A DNA stretch of 64,000 nucleotides, taken from positions 186,001-250,000 of the forward strand of contig CAVVFX010000017.1 of assembly GCA_963747535.1 (NCBI GenBank), written 5' to 3'. Below the pieces are notes generated by a model. The model made no database searches. It had not been told where the DNA came from and was given only the letters and a program-made list of their open reading frames with translations. Shown here in pieces: positions 17,236-25,576 of this stretch. Source of the stretch: CAVVFX01 sp963747535. Its GTDB lineage: Bacteria; Acidobacteriota; Terriglobia; Bryobacterales; Bryobacteraceae. Every line of letters starts with the position of its first letter. The first letter of the stretch is position 1. A program made the translations under genes and the position numbers.

Positions 17236-18237
17236 TCAGTGCCGCGCAATCTCACCTGCTGTAGTCGAGTGGAGTGAGAGCAGACGGGTGAACTCGCGTA
17301 CCGGGAGACGGGCGCTCCGGCGGATTGCCCCCCGCTGGCGCCAGATGCGGCCGGCGGCGCGGAGCAGTGCCAAATGAGCCTTCACCGCGATGGCTGCCAG
17401 AGTCGCGATGCCTCCGCTCTCGCGGCGGAACTGCGCCGATTTGCCGGTTCCGGCAAACGCAGCGCGGACATGCTCCAGATAGCGCCGGGTGCCACACAAC
17501 GGTAGCACCATCAGCATGCGAAGAGGGAAATTTTTCATAGCCACAAACATACGGTTGCGCTCTACATAGTAGGCCTTCAAACTGGAAACGCGGCCCGCCG
17601 AATGCGAGTAGCGGTGTTCCACCACTGCGCCGGGCACGTATAGGCACCGCCAGCCGGCCCGGCGGGCGCGCAGGCCCAGATCCGTATCTTCGCAATACAA
17701 AAAGAAATGCTCGTCGAACAGTCCGACCTGATCGAGCATCGTCCGGCGGTAAAGCGCGGCCGACGCGCTGGGCAGCAGGACTTCCTCCTGGTTCGCATAA
17801 TTGGCCGCGGGCTCCCCGTGTCCCCGCTGCTTACTGCTGCCGTCGCCGTAGATTAGCATGCCTGCGGAATCGAGTGCATCCCGGTCGAGCCGAACCTGGG
17901 ATGCACACATACCCACTTGCGGGTCGGATTCGGCGGCGCGGACCAGCGCGGCCAGCCAGCCGGCGCAAGGCACCGCGTCATCGTTGAGAGTGATCAGGAA
18001 CGGTGCGGAGGATTGCTCAAAAGCTCGATTGATGGCCGAGCCGAAGCCGGCATTCCCCGGCATGGCAATGATCCTGATGCCATCCAGGCCGAGTTTACGG
18101 GCCAGGTCGCGCCCGCTGTTGTCAATGACGATGATCTCGAAGTCCTGGCGCGTCTGGCGACGAAGCCCCGCGATGCATTGTTGAAGCGAGGCATCCACGA
18201 GCAACGTAGGCACGGCCACAGTAGCAATTAATTGCAT
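17236..18237 (-). CDS. Family 2 glycosyltransferase, rhamnosyltransferase-like
   Basis: 333 residues. GT-A motifs: TVAVPTLLVDASLQQCIAGL, DFEIIVIDNSGRD, GNAGFGSAINRAFEQS, FLITLNDDAVPCAGWLAALV and FFLYCEDTDLGLRARRAGWR. The ExTDLxxR motif marks the WbbL/GT2 cell-surface glycan group. The C-terminal 100 residues are basic and hydrophobic, suited to membrane association. It is the first gene of the glycosylation operon and starts at an ATG at 18237, 30 bases before the next gene. Acceptor unknown. Confidence 0.87.
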   Translation of the reverse strand: MQLIATVAVPTLLVDASLQQCIAGLRRQTRQDFEIIVIDNSGRDLARKLGLDGIRIIAMPGNAGFGSAINRAFEQSSAPFLITLNDDAVPCAGWLAALVRAAESDPQVGMCASQVRLDRDALDSAGMLIYGDGSSKQRGHGEPAANYANQEEVLLPSASAALYRRTMLDQVGLFDEHFFLYCEDTDLGLRARRAGWRCLYVPGAVVEHRYSHSAGRVSSLKAYYVERNRMFVAMKNFPLRMLMVLPLCGTRRYLEHVRAAFAGTGKSAQFRRESGGIATLAAIAVKAHLALLRAAGRIWRQRGAIRRSARLPVREFTRLLSLHSTTAGEIARH

Positions 18238-18679
18238 GTCAGTTTGTGGGGCTTCCCGTACGCTCCACGGGGCAAACCCAAGTTTATCAGCAGGCGGAGC
18301 GGCACAGCGGGGACCGTGGTCCGGCGCGCAGGGCTGTTGGTGGAACCGGTCCCTCCGCGAACGCGGACACCGCCGGCTAGCAGTTTGCTGAGGAGCCGGG
18401 CACGTGCAGAATCATGCCGCAAGCGGCCGAGGCAGGCGAAACCGCCTGCCCCACCAAAGCAAATATTGGACAAGGGAAACTGCTATAATTGGTCCGGATG
18501 GTTGTTTGCCACCCCGCTAATTCGCGGATGCGTTTCCTCTCTCGATACCTCCTCTGTTTCATGCCTAAACGATGAAAACCATAGTTGAATGTCCGGGGAT
18601 GCCATTCTGCCGGTTCTGTTTTCTCCCGTCCGTTCATAGCAATGTCGCGTCACTTACCAACGTATTGTCAAGGGGATAG
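18238..18679. other. Divergent intergenic region between glycosyltransferase operon and phoH
   Basis: About 440 bases with no supportable gene. It contains a repeat-type hairpin GGCAGGCG-AAAC-CGCCTGCC (18431-18450) followed by CCACC. A perfect -10 box TATAAT (18484-18489) reads towards phoH; the -35 is unclear. The phoH ribosome site is AAGGGGA at 18669-18675. Confidence 0.5.
18431..18450. repeat. REP-like hairpin GGCAGGCG/CGCCTGCC
   Basis: Perfect 8-bp stem with a four-base loop, followed by CCCACC. Its form (stem ending CTGCC followed by CCAC) resembles the other palindromic elements in this window, although the stem sequence differs. Confidence 0.55.
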
Positions 18680-19789
18680 ATGAAAACCAGCGTCCAAATC
18701 AACCGTGGCATCGAAAGCCTGTTCGGAACTCGCGACGAGAATATCCGCGTGCTGGAGTCCGGCCTGAACATCAGTACTCACCTGGTCGACAGCTCGCTTG
18801 AAATCGAAGGTGAACCGGGCGCCGTGGCCCGGGCCGAGGAGATCCTGGAAGACTACGCCCTGCTGGTTAGAGAAGGCGCGGTCTTCAATAACGGCGATCT
18901 GCAGGGGTACTTTCGGGTGGTGACGGAAGACCCCGAAGTTTCGCTTCGCGGGTTGGTGCAAAGCGGCCGGCAGCGTAATTTCGGGAAGAAGACACTGGCG
19001 CCGAAAACGGTCAACCAGCGGCGCTATCTCGAAGCCATCGAACGCAACGACCTGGTTTTCGGAGTGGGACCCGCCGGCACCGGCAAGACCTACCTCGCGG
19101 TGGCCATGGCGGTGTCGGCGCTGGTCAGCAAAAAGACCAGCCGGATCATCCTGACGCGCCCCGCAGTGGAAGCCGGCGAACGGTTGGGCTTTCTTCCGGG
19201 AACCCTGCAGGAAAAAGTCGATCCGTACCTGCGCCCGCTCTACGACGCGCTGTTCGAAATGCTGGAGCAGGACAAGGTCGAGAAACTGCTGGAGCGCAAC
19301 ACGATTGAAGTAGCGCCGCTCGCATTCATGCGGGGCCGAACCCTGAACGACAGTTTCATCATTCTGGACGAGGCCCAGAACACCACGCCCGAACAGATGA
19401 AGATGGTGCTCACGCGCCAGGGGTTCAGCTCCAAAATGGTGGTGAACGGGGACGTAACGCAGATCGATCTTCCGTCGGGACGCCGCAGCGGACTGCTCGA
19501 CGCGATCGAGGTGCTGAAGGGCGTCGAGGGCATCAGCTTTGTGAAATTCGACGAGCGCGACGTGGTGCGTCATCCGCTGGTGCAACGAATCGTGAGGGCC
19601 TACGAGCGATACAATGAAACTACTGGAGCGGGTCGCCAATTGACTCTGAAGCTTACCGATAGCCCGCTGGACGGTCCGGCAGAAATGGTGCCAGCCGCGC
19701 CAGTCGCCGCTCCCGAAGCGTCAGTGCCGGTTCCTTTAGCGCAGCCCCTGACGGCTGCGTCGGTAGCAGCCCCGGTTCTAAACGCCTGA
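18680..19789 (+). CDS. phoH: PhoH-family ATPase (YbeZ type)
   Basis: 369 residues. The N-terminal 90 residues are the KH-like region of YbeZ. The ATPase core has Walker A LVFGVGPAGTGKTYLAVAMA, TRPAVEAGERLGFLPG, Walker B DSFIILDEAQNTTPEQMKM and GDVTQIDLP. YbeZ-type PhoH proteins work with the YbeY RNase in rRNA processing, and ybeY follows directly. The final 45 residues are Pro/Ala-rich and not part of the family. Their DNA carries two small hairpins and the stop codon sits in the loop of the second. Start ATG follows AAGGGGATAG. Confidence 0.95.
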   Translation: MKTSVQINRGIESLFGTRDENIRVLESGLNISTHLVDSSLEIEGEPGAVARAEEILEDYALLVREGAVFNNGDLQGYFRVVTEDPEVSLRGLVQSGRQRNFGKKTLAPKTVNQRRYLEAIERNDLVFGVGPAGTGKTYLAVAMAVSALVSKKTSRIILTRPAVEAGERLGFLPGTLQEKVDPYLRPLYDALFEMLEQDKVEKLLERNTIEVAPLAFMRGRTLNDSFIILDEAQNTTPEQMKMVLTRQGFSSKMVVNGDVTQIDLPSGRRSGLLDAIEVLKGVEGISFVKFDERDVVRHPLVQRIVRAYERYNETTGAGRQLTLKLTDSPLDGPAEMVPAAPVAAPEASVPVPLAQPLTAASVAAPVLNA

Positions 19790-19797
19790 CGGCGTTT
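19741..19797. repeat. Two small hairpins around the phoH stop codon
   Basis: GCAGCC/GGCTGC (19741-19758) and AAACGCC/GGCGTTT (19780-19797) share a CTGACGGC core. The loop of the second (TGAC) contains the phoH TGA. They may mask the ybeY start region, whose ATG (19802) has no ribosome site. Confidence 0.5.
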
Positions 19798-19801
19798 GTG
19801 C

Positions 19802-20260
19802 ATGTCACCTTCTGATCCAGACATACGTTTTTTCAGGCTGCCACCCAACCTCGATCGAAACGGGATCGGGCAGTTCGTAACGGTGCTGAGCGATCGTCTG
19901 CTGCGCGGCCGAAGGTTCGCGTGCCTCATCACCACCGACGCTGAGTTACAGCGCCTGAATCGCACATTTCGCCGCAGGGACTATGCGACCGACGTGCTGT
20001 CCTTTCCCGCGAGTCCGACGGGAGGCTTGCCGGAGAGTTATCTCGGCGACATAGCCATTTCATGGCAAAAGGCGCGCGAGCAGGCGCGGGAGTTCGGCCA
20101 TGGAATCGAGATCGAGATTCAGGTATTGATGCTGCACGGCGCGCTGCACCTCGCCGGCATGGATCATGAAACCGACGGCGGCCGGATGTCGCGCGCGGAA
20201 AAACGCTGGAGGCGGGTGCTGGGTCTTCCGGCGGGTCTCATCGAGCGGGTCAGCGCATGA
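19802..20260 (+). CDS. ybeY: Endoribonuclease YbeY (rRNA maturation factor)
   Basis: 152 residues from the ATG at 19802. The zinc-binding signature HGALHLAGMDHETD (H-x3-H-x5-H) is complete and preceded by FRRRDYATDVLSFP and YLGDIAIS, the YbeY core. YbeY is a metal-dependent RNase acting on 16S rRNA 3' ends and in ribosome quality control. It sits 12 bases after phoH and overlaps the CBS-domain gene by four bases (ATGA), the widely conserved ybeZ-ybeY-ybeX order. There is no clear ribosome site, so translation may depend on coupling to phoH. Confidence 0.93.
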   Translation: MSPSDPDIRFFRLPPNLDRNGIGQFVTVLSDRLLRGRRFACLITTDAELQRLNRTFRRRDYATDVLSFPASPTGGLPESYLGDIAISWQKAREQAREFGHGIEIEIQVLMLHGALHLAGMDHETDGGRMSRAEKRWRRVLGLPAGLIERVSA

Positions 20261-21534
20261 TCTGGGTGTGGACAGCCAGCCTGCTGCTGGCGACGATTCT
20301 GGTATTGAGCACCTACGTACAGATGCTGTACCTGGAGAGTCTCCGCTTGCGCACGCGCGACCTTCCGGCGCTGCAATTCTTCAAATCGGACATCGAAGAA
20401 CGCCTGGGCTTCAAGACCGAGGACGGTGCGCTCCGGTTCTCGCTGGTCAAACACACGGCACTCCCGCTGTTAGGGATGTCCGCGCTGGCGGGAGGCGTGC
20501 TCTATGCGCCGCTGACCCCGCAATCGCTGGGCGAAGCGCTGGTATTCGGCTGGCTGATGATGCTGTTCTCGGGCTATGTAATCCCGCAGGTCCTCTATCG
20601 CCGGACGCAAGGCAAGTGGCTGGTTCCTTTGCTGCCGGCGTGTGTATTTCTCGCCATCCTCGCCGCGCCGGTGGCTGGTCTGCTGAACTTTCTCCATTCG
20701 CTGCTCGAAATCGCCAACCTGCCGGGCGAACCGGAGGAACCCGCGACTCCGGCGGAGAATATCGAGGCTTTGATTACCGCGGGAACCGAAGAAGGGCTGA
20801 TCGAGGAAGAAGATCGGAAGCTGATTCAATCGGTAGTGGAATTCGGCGATACGGTAGTGCGGGAAGTGATGACTCCGCGGCCGAACATCGTAGCCATCGA
20901 GGCCGAGGATACGTTGGAACAATTGCGGCAACTGGTCATCAACGAGCAGTATTCGCGCATCCCAGTGTATGAGGGCACCATCGATTCAGTGGTCGGATTC
21001 GTGCATGTTAGGGACATGTTCGAGCTCGATGAGAGCGAGCGCGCCACCCGCACGGTTCGCCAGTTGATGCGGCCGATTCGTTTCGTACCCGAGACCAAGC
21101 CGGTGAACGACCTCATGCGCGAGATGCAGGCGGAAGGGGCCCACATGGTCATGGTGGTGGATGAGTACGGCAACACTGCCGGCCTGGTCACCATGGAGGA
21201 CCTGGTGGAAGTGATCCTGGGTGAGATTCGCGATGAGCACGAGCCTGCGACCGATGTTACGGAAGACGGCAAGGGCGGGTATGTAGTGTCCGGCAATTTC
21301 GACCTGGCACGAGTGGCCGACCTGTTCGGCGTAGGTCCCGAGGAAGAAGCGGATTCCACGACCATCGGAGGCATGGTGACCGAATGGCTCGGCCGCGTCC
21401 CGCTGCCAGGTGAAACGGTGGAGCGCGACGGCCTGCGCGTGGAGATTCTGGCGAGCGACGAAATGCGCGTGGAGCAGGTGCGGATCAGCAAGGCTACGCC
21501 GGCGCCGGTTCCGGATACCGGGTCGGATACTTAG
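20257..21534 (+). CDS. CBS-domain membrane protein, CorC/HlyC (YbeX-like) family
   Basis: 425 residues. Membrane helices lie at about 1-20, 68-90, 95-115 and 125-145 (a DUF21-like membrane part). The linker AGTEEGLIEEEDRKLIQSV is followed by REVMTPRPNIVAIEAEDTL (CBS 1), MVMVVDEYGNTAGLVTMEDL (CBS 2) and a C-terminal CorC/HlyC domain (DSTTIGGMVTEWLGRVPLPG). Relatives act in magnesium/cobalt efflux or, as YbeX, in ribosome biogenesis. Coupling to ybeY favours the second role. Last gene of the phoH operon. Confidence 0.88.
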   Translation: MIWVWTASLLLATILVLSTYVQMLYLESLRLRTRDLPALQFFKSDIEERLGFKTEDGALRFSLVKHTALPLLGMSALAGGVLYAPLTPQSLGEALVFGWLMMLFSGYVIPQVLYRRTQGKWLVPLLPACVFLAILAAPVAGLLNFLHSLLEIANLPGEPEEPATPAENIEALITAGTEEGLIEEEDRKLIQSVVEFGDTVVREVMTPRPNIVAIEAEDTLEQLRQLVINEQYSRIPVYEGTIDSVVGFVHVRDMFELDESERATRTVRQLMRPIRFVPETKPVNDLMREMQAEGAHMVMVVDEYGNTAGLVTMEDLVEVILGEIRDEHEPATDVTEDGKGGYVVSGNFDLARVADLFGVGPEEEADSTTIGGMVTEWLGRVPLPGETVERDGLRVEILASDEMRVEQVRISKATPAPVPDTGSDT

Positions 21535-21627
21535 TACACCGATTCAGGAGTTCGCTGACGTATTCTGCCACATCGGCTCCCTAACGGTCGCAGCTTACTA
21601 ACTGTTTTGTTGTCGACCCGCGTTTCT

Positions 21628-21653
21628 GAGCCGCGCGCGTCGGCAAGCGGCTC
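21628..21653. repeat. Hairpin GAGCCGC/GCGGCTC between convergent genes
   Basis: 7-bp stem with a 12-base loop in the 130-base gap after the CBS gene. No T-run on either strand, so it is at best a weak terminator. Confidence 0.35.
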
Positions 21654-21664
21654 TGGCGAATACG

Positions 21665-22156
21665 TTACGAGAAGATCGTGTCGAAGATTTTGCTCAGCTT
21701 TTCGGTCGCCTGTTTGGAGAACATGCCTACCATGCCGGAGATCGCCGCGACTCCGAACGGATTGACGGTTTGATCCGCGGCAGCGCCTGAGAACAAGCCG
21801 GCGCGTAGCGCGAAGTAGAAGATCAATGCCAGTGCCGCGCTGATCGCCGGCCGGAGAAGATACCAGGCCAGCCAGCTCGGGTCGAGCCGCCGGTTACCCG
21901 CGTAGAGAGCGAATGACGTTACGGTGTGGATATAGCTGCCAAGCGCGGAAGTAATCACTACCAGCCAGATGAGCCGGACCTCGGCCGCCAGTCCCAGGGT
22001 GCTATCCGCGCTGGTAGGCCAGACTACTGAAAGTAGATAGAACAGCAGACCTGCTGCGAATATATATGCCAAGGCGATGGCGCATTCGGCCCGCCGCGAG
22101 AGGTTTTTAGTGCACTCCGTTGATGTCTCCATTGACTTGTTGCTAAGTGCTTGCAA
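21665..22156 (-). CDS. Unknown four-helix membrane protein, 163 residues
   Basis: The TTG at 22156 is chosen because a strong AGGAGGG lies five bases before it; the first ATG, eight codons on, lacks a site. Hydrophobic helices are at about 25-45, 58-78, 95-115 and 133-148. A charged tail follows (KQATEKLSKIFDTIFS), like an amphipathic anchor. No family recognised. Codon use and length look like a real single-gene unit. Confidence 0.7.
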   Translation of the reverse strand: MQALSNKSMETSTECTKNLSRRAECAIALAYIFAAGLLFYLLSVVWPTSADSTLGLAAEVRLIWLVVITSALGSYIHTVTSFALYAGNRRLDPSWLAWYLLRPAISAALALIFYFALRAGLFSGAAADQTVNPFGVAAISGMVGMFSKQATEKLSKIFDTIFS

Positions 22157-22277
22157 GAAAGCCCTCCTGATTTCAGTTATAGCTAAGCGAATGGCGCGAT
22201 CTTATGGGGTGTTTTTGTAAGTTATTGATAGGTGAGGCGAATATAGTGCCGCGTCCGGCGTGATAACATCGCGGCAG

Positions 22278-24272
22278 ATGCAGCGTTTTATAGCATGGGC
22301 GGCTCTGGCGGTATCTGCCGGATGCGGCGCGAGTGCGGCGGGTGCGCCGCTGGTGTCGACTTCTTATACGCCTTACCACTTCACGACAGATGAAGAGTGG
22401 AAGGTAGCGGGCAGCGGGGATGTCGGGAGCAGCCGGCTGGACCACGGAAAACTGGTGCTCGACTTTACTCACGGCGCGTCGTGGATCGGCATCGCACCGC
22501 CGGATCGCGTGATTTTAGGGAACGTTGGAAAGATTCACCTGGGGTTGCGGCGTACGGGCTCCGGGCATCCCGTCGACGTGTATCTGCGCACGCATTTCAT
22601 GACGTTTCACAAAACGGTTGCCGTGGCGTCCGGCGCGGTGGACGACATGGTGCTCGATGGACCTCCCGGCCCGGGCTGGCAGTGGATGGAGGGCGAGAAT
22701 GACGGACGAATTCACGGTCCGTTGCGCATGGGCCAGATCCGGTTCGAAGCCAATGGGCAGAACGATCGGAGCGAGGTGGAGTTGCGGGATATCACGATCG
22801 AAGGCAGCCAGCCCGCGAACCGGCTTTGCGTTATGACCGCGCGCGATGTCGGGCCCGCGATTTCGGTGCAGTTCCTGGCCGCGGTGCGGTGCATGGGACC
22901 TGCGGCGGTTGCCGGCGAACTCGCGTGGACTTTTCGCGACTGGGAGGGTAAGGAACTGGGCCGCGGACATGAGCCGGTGACCGTACCGGCCCGGGCCGAA
23001 CCTCTGACTCTTCCAGCGTCCGCGCGATTTGGAATTGCCAATCTGAAGTTCGTAGAAGTTGAATTCCAACTCACCCTTCCGGAGCAGGATGTCGCTCCAG
23101 CCCGGGCGTACTGGTCCGCCGAGCAGGACCGGCACACGGATTCCAATTTGCGCCCGTCGTCGTCCTTCGGAATGGGCGTGTACCTCGATCGCTACCATGG
23201 CGCGGATATGGAACGGGCCGCGAGCATCGCACGAGACGCCGGCGTGAAGTGGTCACGCGAAGGTTTTTCGTGGGGTAGGATTGAGCCGCAGCGGGGCCAT
23301 TTTGACTGGACCTATTACGACAGTCTGGTTAATACAGCCAAGCGTTACGGGATCAGTCTCTATGGCCTGGTTCACGGCTGGGCGCCTTGGACCAAACCCT
23401 ACAGCGGCGAAGGCATTGACGACTATCTCGCGTTTCTCAAAGAGCTGGTGCGGCACTACCATGCCGATATTCATCACTGGGAGATCTGGAATGAGCCTAA
23501 TATTTTCTTCTGGCAGGGGCCGAAGGAGATGTATGCGGAACTGCTGCGCCGGTCCTACGCGGCGGTGAAAGAAGTGGACCCGGGCGCGCAGGTGCTGGGT
23601 ATGTCGACGTCGGGCATCGATTACAACTTTATCGCCCGTACGATGGCGCTCGATGCTCCGTTCGATATTCTGACCATTCATCCGTACCGGAAGGTTTTGA
23701 ATGACGGCGCGTTGATCAAGGAGCTGAAGATTGTTGCGGACCTGGTGAAGGGGCGGCCGGTGTGGATTACGGAGTTCGGATGGTCCACGTTCACGCCGCA
23801 CAACACTTTGACGCAGGATTTTGCGCCGTTCACGGAGAGGCAACAGGCGGAGTTACTGGCGCGGGCCTATCTGTGCACCTTAGTCGCGGGGATACAAACG
23901 AATACATCGTGGTATGACTTTCGCGATGACGGCGACGATCCTTTGTATTTCGAGAACGAGATGGGAATCTTGCACCGCGACTTTAGTCCCAAGCCGGCAT
24001 ATTGGGCTTACGCGACGATGACGCGGGTGCTCGAAGGGAGCCATGTAGTGGGAAAGGTGGATGTAGGGGCAGGCGTGTTCGCGTACCGGTTTGAAGGGCC
24101 GGGGACGGTGATTGCGCTGTGGAGTCCGGAGGGGGAGCGGACGGTAATGGTGCCGGTCGCGGGAAAGCGGGTGATGCTCGAGAATACGATCGGCGAAACG
24201 CGGGAGGTTCGTGCGGGGAAGGTGAAAGTGGAATTGCGCGGCGGGGCTCCGGTTTACCTGGTAGTGGAGTGA
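22278..24272 (+). CDS. Secreted clan GH-A glycosidase, GH39-like
   Basis: 664 residues from the ATG at 22278 (a GTG at 22260 is the alternative). The signal peptide ends in AVSAGCGAS, which could be a lipobox although the -3 residue is atypical. Residues about 35-270 are a beta-sandwich of unknown type. The catalytic TIM barrel follows with HHWEIWNEPNIFFWQGPK (acid/base Glu) and GRPVWITEFGWSTFTPHN (nucleophile Glu), the clan GH-A pair. The arrangement resembles GH39 beta-xylosidase/iduronidase relatives. Substrate not determinable. A -10-like TATAGT is at 22242-22247. It stands alone. Confidence 0.83.
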   Translation: MQRFIAWAALAVSAGCGASAAGAPLVSTSYTPYHFTTDEEWKVAGSGDVGSSRLDHGKLVLDFTHGASWIGIAPPDRVILGNVGKIHLGLRRTGSGHPVDVYLRTHFMTFHKTVAVASGAVDDMVLDGPPGPGWQWMEGENDGRIHGPLRMGQIRFEANGQNDRSEVELRDITIEGSQPANRLCVMTARDVGPAISVQFLAAVRCMGPAAVAGELAWTFRDWEGKELGRGHEPVTVPARAEPLTLPASARFGIANLKFVEVEFQLTLPEQDVAPARAYWSAEQDRHTDSNLRPSSSFGMGVYLDRYHGADMERAASIARDAGVKWSREGFSWGRIEPQRGHFDWTYYDSLVNTAKRYGISLYGLVHGWAPWTKPYSGEGIDDYLAFLKELVRHYHADIHHWEIWNEPNIFFWQGPKEMYAELLRRSYAAVKEVDPGAQVLGMSTSGIDYNFIARTMALDAPFDILTIHPYRKVLNDGALIKELKIVADLVKGRPVWITEFGWSTFTPHNTLTQDFAPFTERQQAELLARAYLCTLVAGIQTNTSWYDFRDDGDDPLYFENEMGILHRDFSPKPAYWAYATMTRVLEGSHVVGKVDVGAGVFAYRFEGPGTVIALWSPEGERTVMVPVAGKRVMLENTIGETREVRAGKVKVELRGGAPVYLVVE

Positions 24273-24357
24273 GTAGCGCCTCACGATTCGGCCGCAACAA
24301 TCGGATAGCGCGCCTGCCCGGAGTGCGGCAGACTTTAAACTGAAAGGAACATCCGCT

Positions 24358-25527
24358 ATGCCGAAATCAGCGTTACTGGACGAAACTGCCTGTTGGGACG
24401 CGGTGACCCGACGCGATCCCGCGGCGGACGGCCAATTCTACATCGGTGTCCTGACCACTCGAATCTACTGCCGGCCGTCCTGCCCTGCGCGTCATCCCCT
24501 GCGCAAGAACGTGCGCTTCTACCGGGACCCCGCGCAGGCCGAACGCGACGGGCTTCGCCCCTGTCTGCGCTGCCGTCCCCTCGCCGCCATCGGCCGCGAC
24601 CCCAACGCTGAACGCATTCGCAGGATCTGCCGGTACATCGAAGCCCATGCGGCGCAGGCCGATCCTGCCGCGCTCTCCCTCGAACAACTCGCGCAACGCG
24701 CCAACTTGAGCCGCTTTCATTTTCAACGCAGTTTCCAGGCGATCGCGGGCGTCACGCCGAAACAGTATGTCGAAGCCCGCCGGCTCAATCAACTCAAGAC
24801 CAACCTTCGCCAATCGCCCGATGTCACCGCCGCGATCTATGATGCCGGATACGGATCTTCCAGCCGGGTCTACGAACGCTCCGACGCGCAACTCGGGATG
24901 ACCCCGAAGCAATACCGGGAAGGCGGCGCCAACCTGATCATCACCCACGCCACGGTCGATTCTCCCGCCGGGAAAATTATGATCGGCGCGACCGATCGCG
25001 GCATCTGTTTCGCGCAATTCGGACGCTCCACGGAAGAACTCCTCCGGGCTCTCGAAGCCGAGTATCCCGCGGCTCTGCTGGAGGCCATGCGGGAGCCCGC
25101 GCCTCCGGTCTTCCGTCAATGGATCGCTGCGTTATCGGCTCATCTGGCGGGTAAGCAGCCGCCGCATAAGGACCTGCCGCTGGACATTCGCGCTACGGCT
25201 TTCCAGATGCGCGTCTGGAACTATCTGCGTTCGATCCCCTTTGGCCAGACGCGGTCTTATGCCGAGGTGGCCGGCGCGATCGGCCAACCCGGCGCCGCAC
25301 GGGCCGTCGCCGGCGCGTGCGCCCGGAACACGGTCGCGATTCTGATTCCGTGTCATCGCGTGATCCGCGGCAGCGGAGAATTTGGGGGGTATCGTTGGGG
25401 GCTCGAGACGAAGAAGCGGCTTATTGAAGCGGAGCGGCTCGCGACGGCTTCGGCGGCTGCTTCGCAGCCGGGCAGACCACACAAAACGATGGTCTGCCCC
25501 ACGGTGGATGCGGTAAGTGCAAAATAG
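24358..25527 (+). CDS. ada: Ada: methylated-DNA repair protein and AraC-type activator
   Basis: 389 residues. Zinc/methylphosphotriester domain cysteines fall at 38, 42, 69 and 72 (IYCRPSCPARH, RPCLRCRP), exactly as in E. coli Ada. An AraC HTH follows (LAQRANLSRFHFQRSFQAIA). The methyltransferase domain has LRSIPFGQTRSYAEVA and the acceptor Cys in IPCHRVIRGSGEFGGYRWG (about 332). It repairs alkylated DNA and activates the adaptive response after self-methylation. The ATG follows AAAGGA. The last ~24 residues are encoded by a dispersed palindromic repeat and are not part of the family. Confidence 0.95.
   Translation: MPKSALLDETACWDAVTRRDPAADGQFYIGVLTTRIYCRPSCPARHPLRKNVRFYRDPAQAERDGLRPCLRCRPLAAIGRDPNAERIRRICRYIEAHAAQADPAALSLEQLAQRANLSRFHFQRSFQAIAGVTPKQYVEARRLNQLKTNLRQSPDVTAAIYDAGYGSSSRVYERSDAQLGMTPKQYREGGANLIITHATVDSPAGKIMIGATDRGICFAQFGRSTEELLRALEAEYPAALLEAMREPAPPVFRQWIAALSAHLAGKQPPHKDLPLDIRATAFQMRVWNYLRSIPFGQTRSYAEVAGAIGQPGAARAVAGACARNTVAILIPCHRVIRGSGEFGGYRWGLETKKRLIEAERLATASAAASQPGRPHKTMVCPTVDAVSAK
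25455..25504. repeat. Double-hairpin dispersed repeat, copy 2 (inside ada)
   Basis: GGCTGCTTCGCAGCC followed by GGCAGACCA-loop-TGGTCTGCC and CCACGG, near-identical to copies at 6048-6096 and 27273-27320. This copy is translated as roughly residues 366-382 of Ada (AAASQPGRPHKTMVCPT). Confidence 0.85.
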
Positions 25528-25576
25528 CACAACGGCACAGTAGAAGCTGTAACTGAATAGCTGTACATTCTTAACA

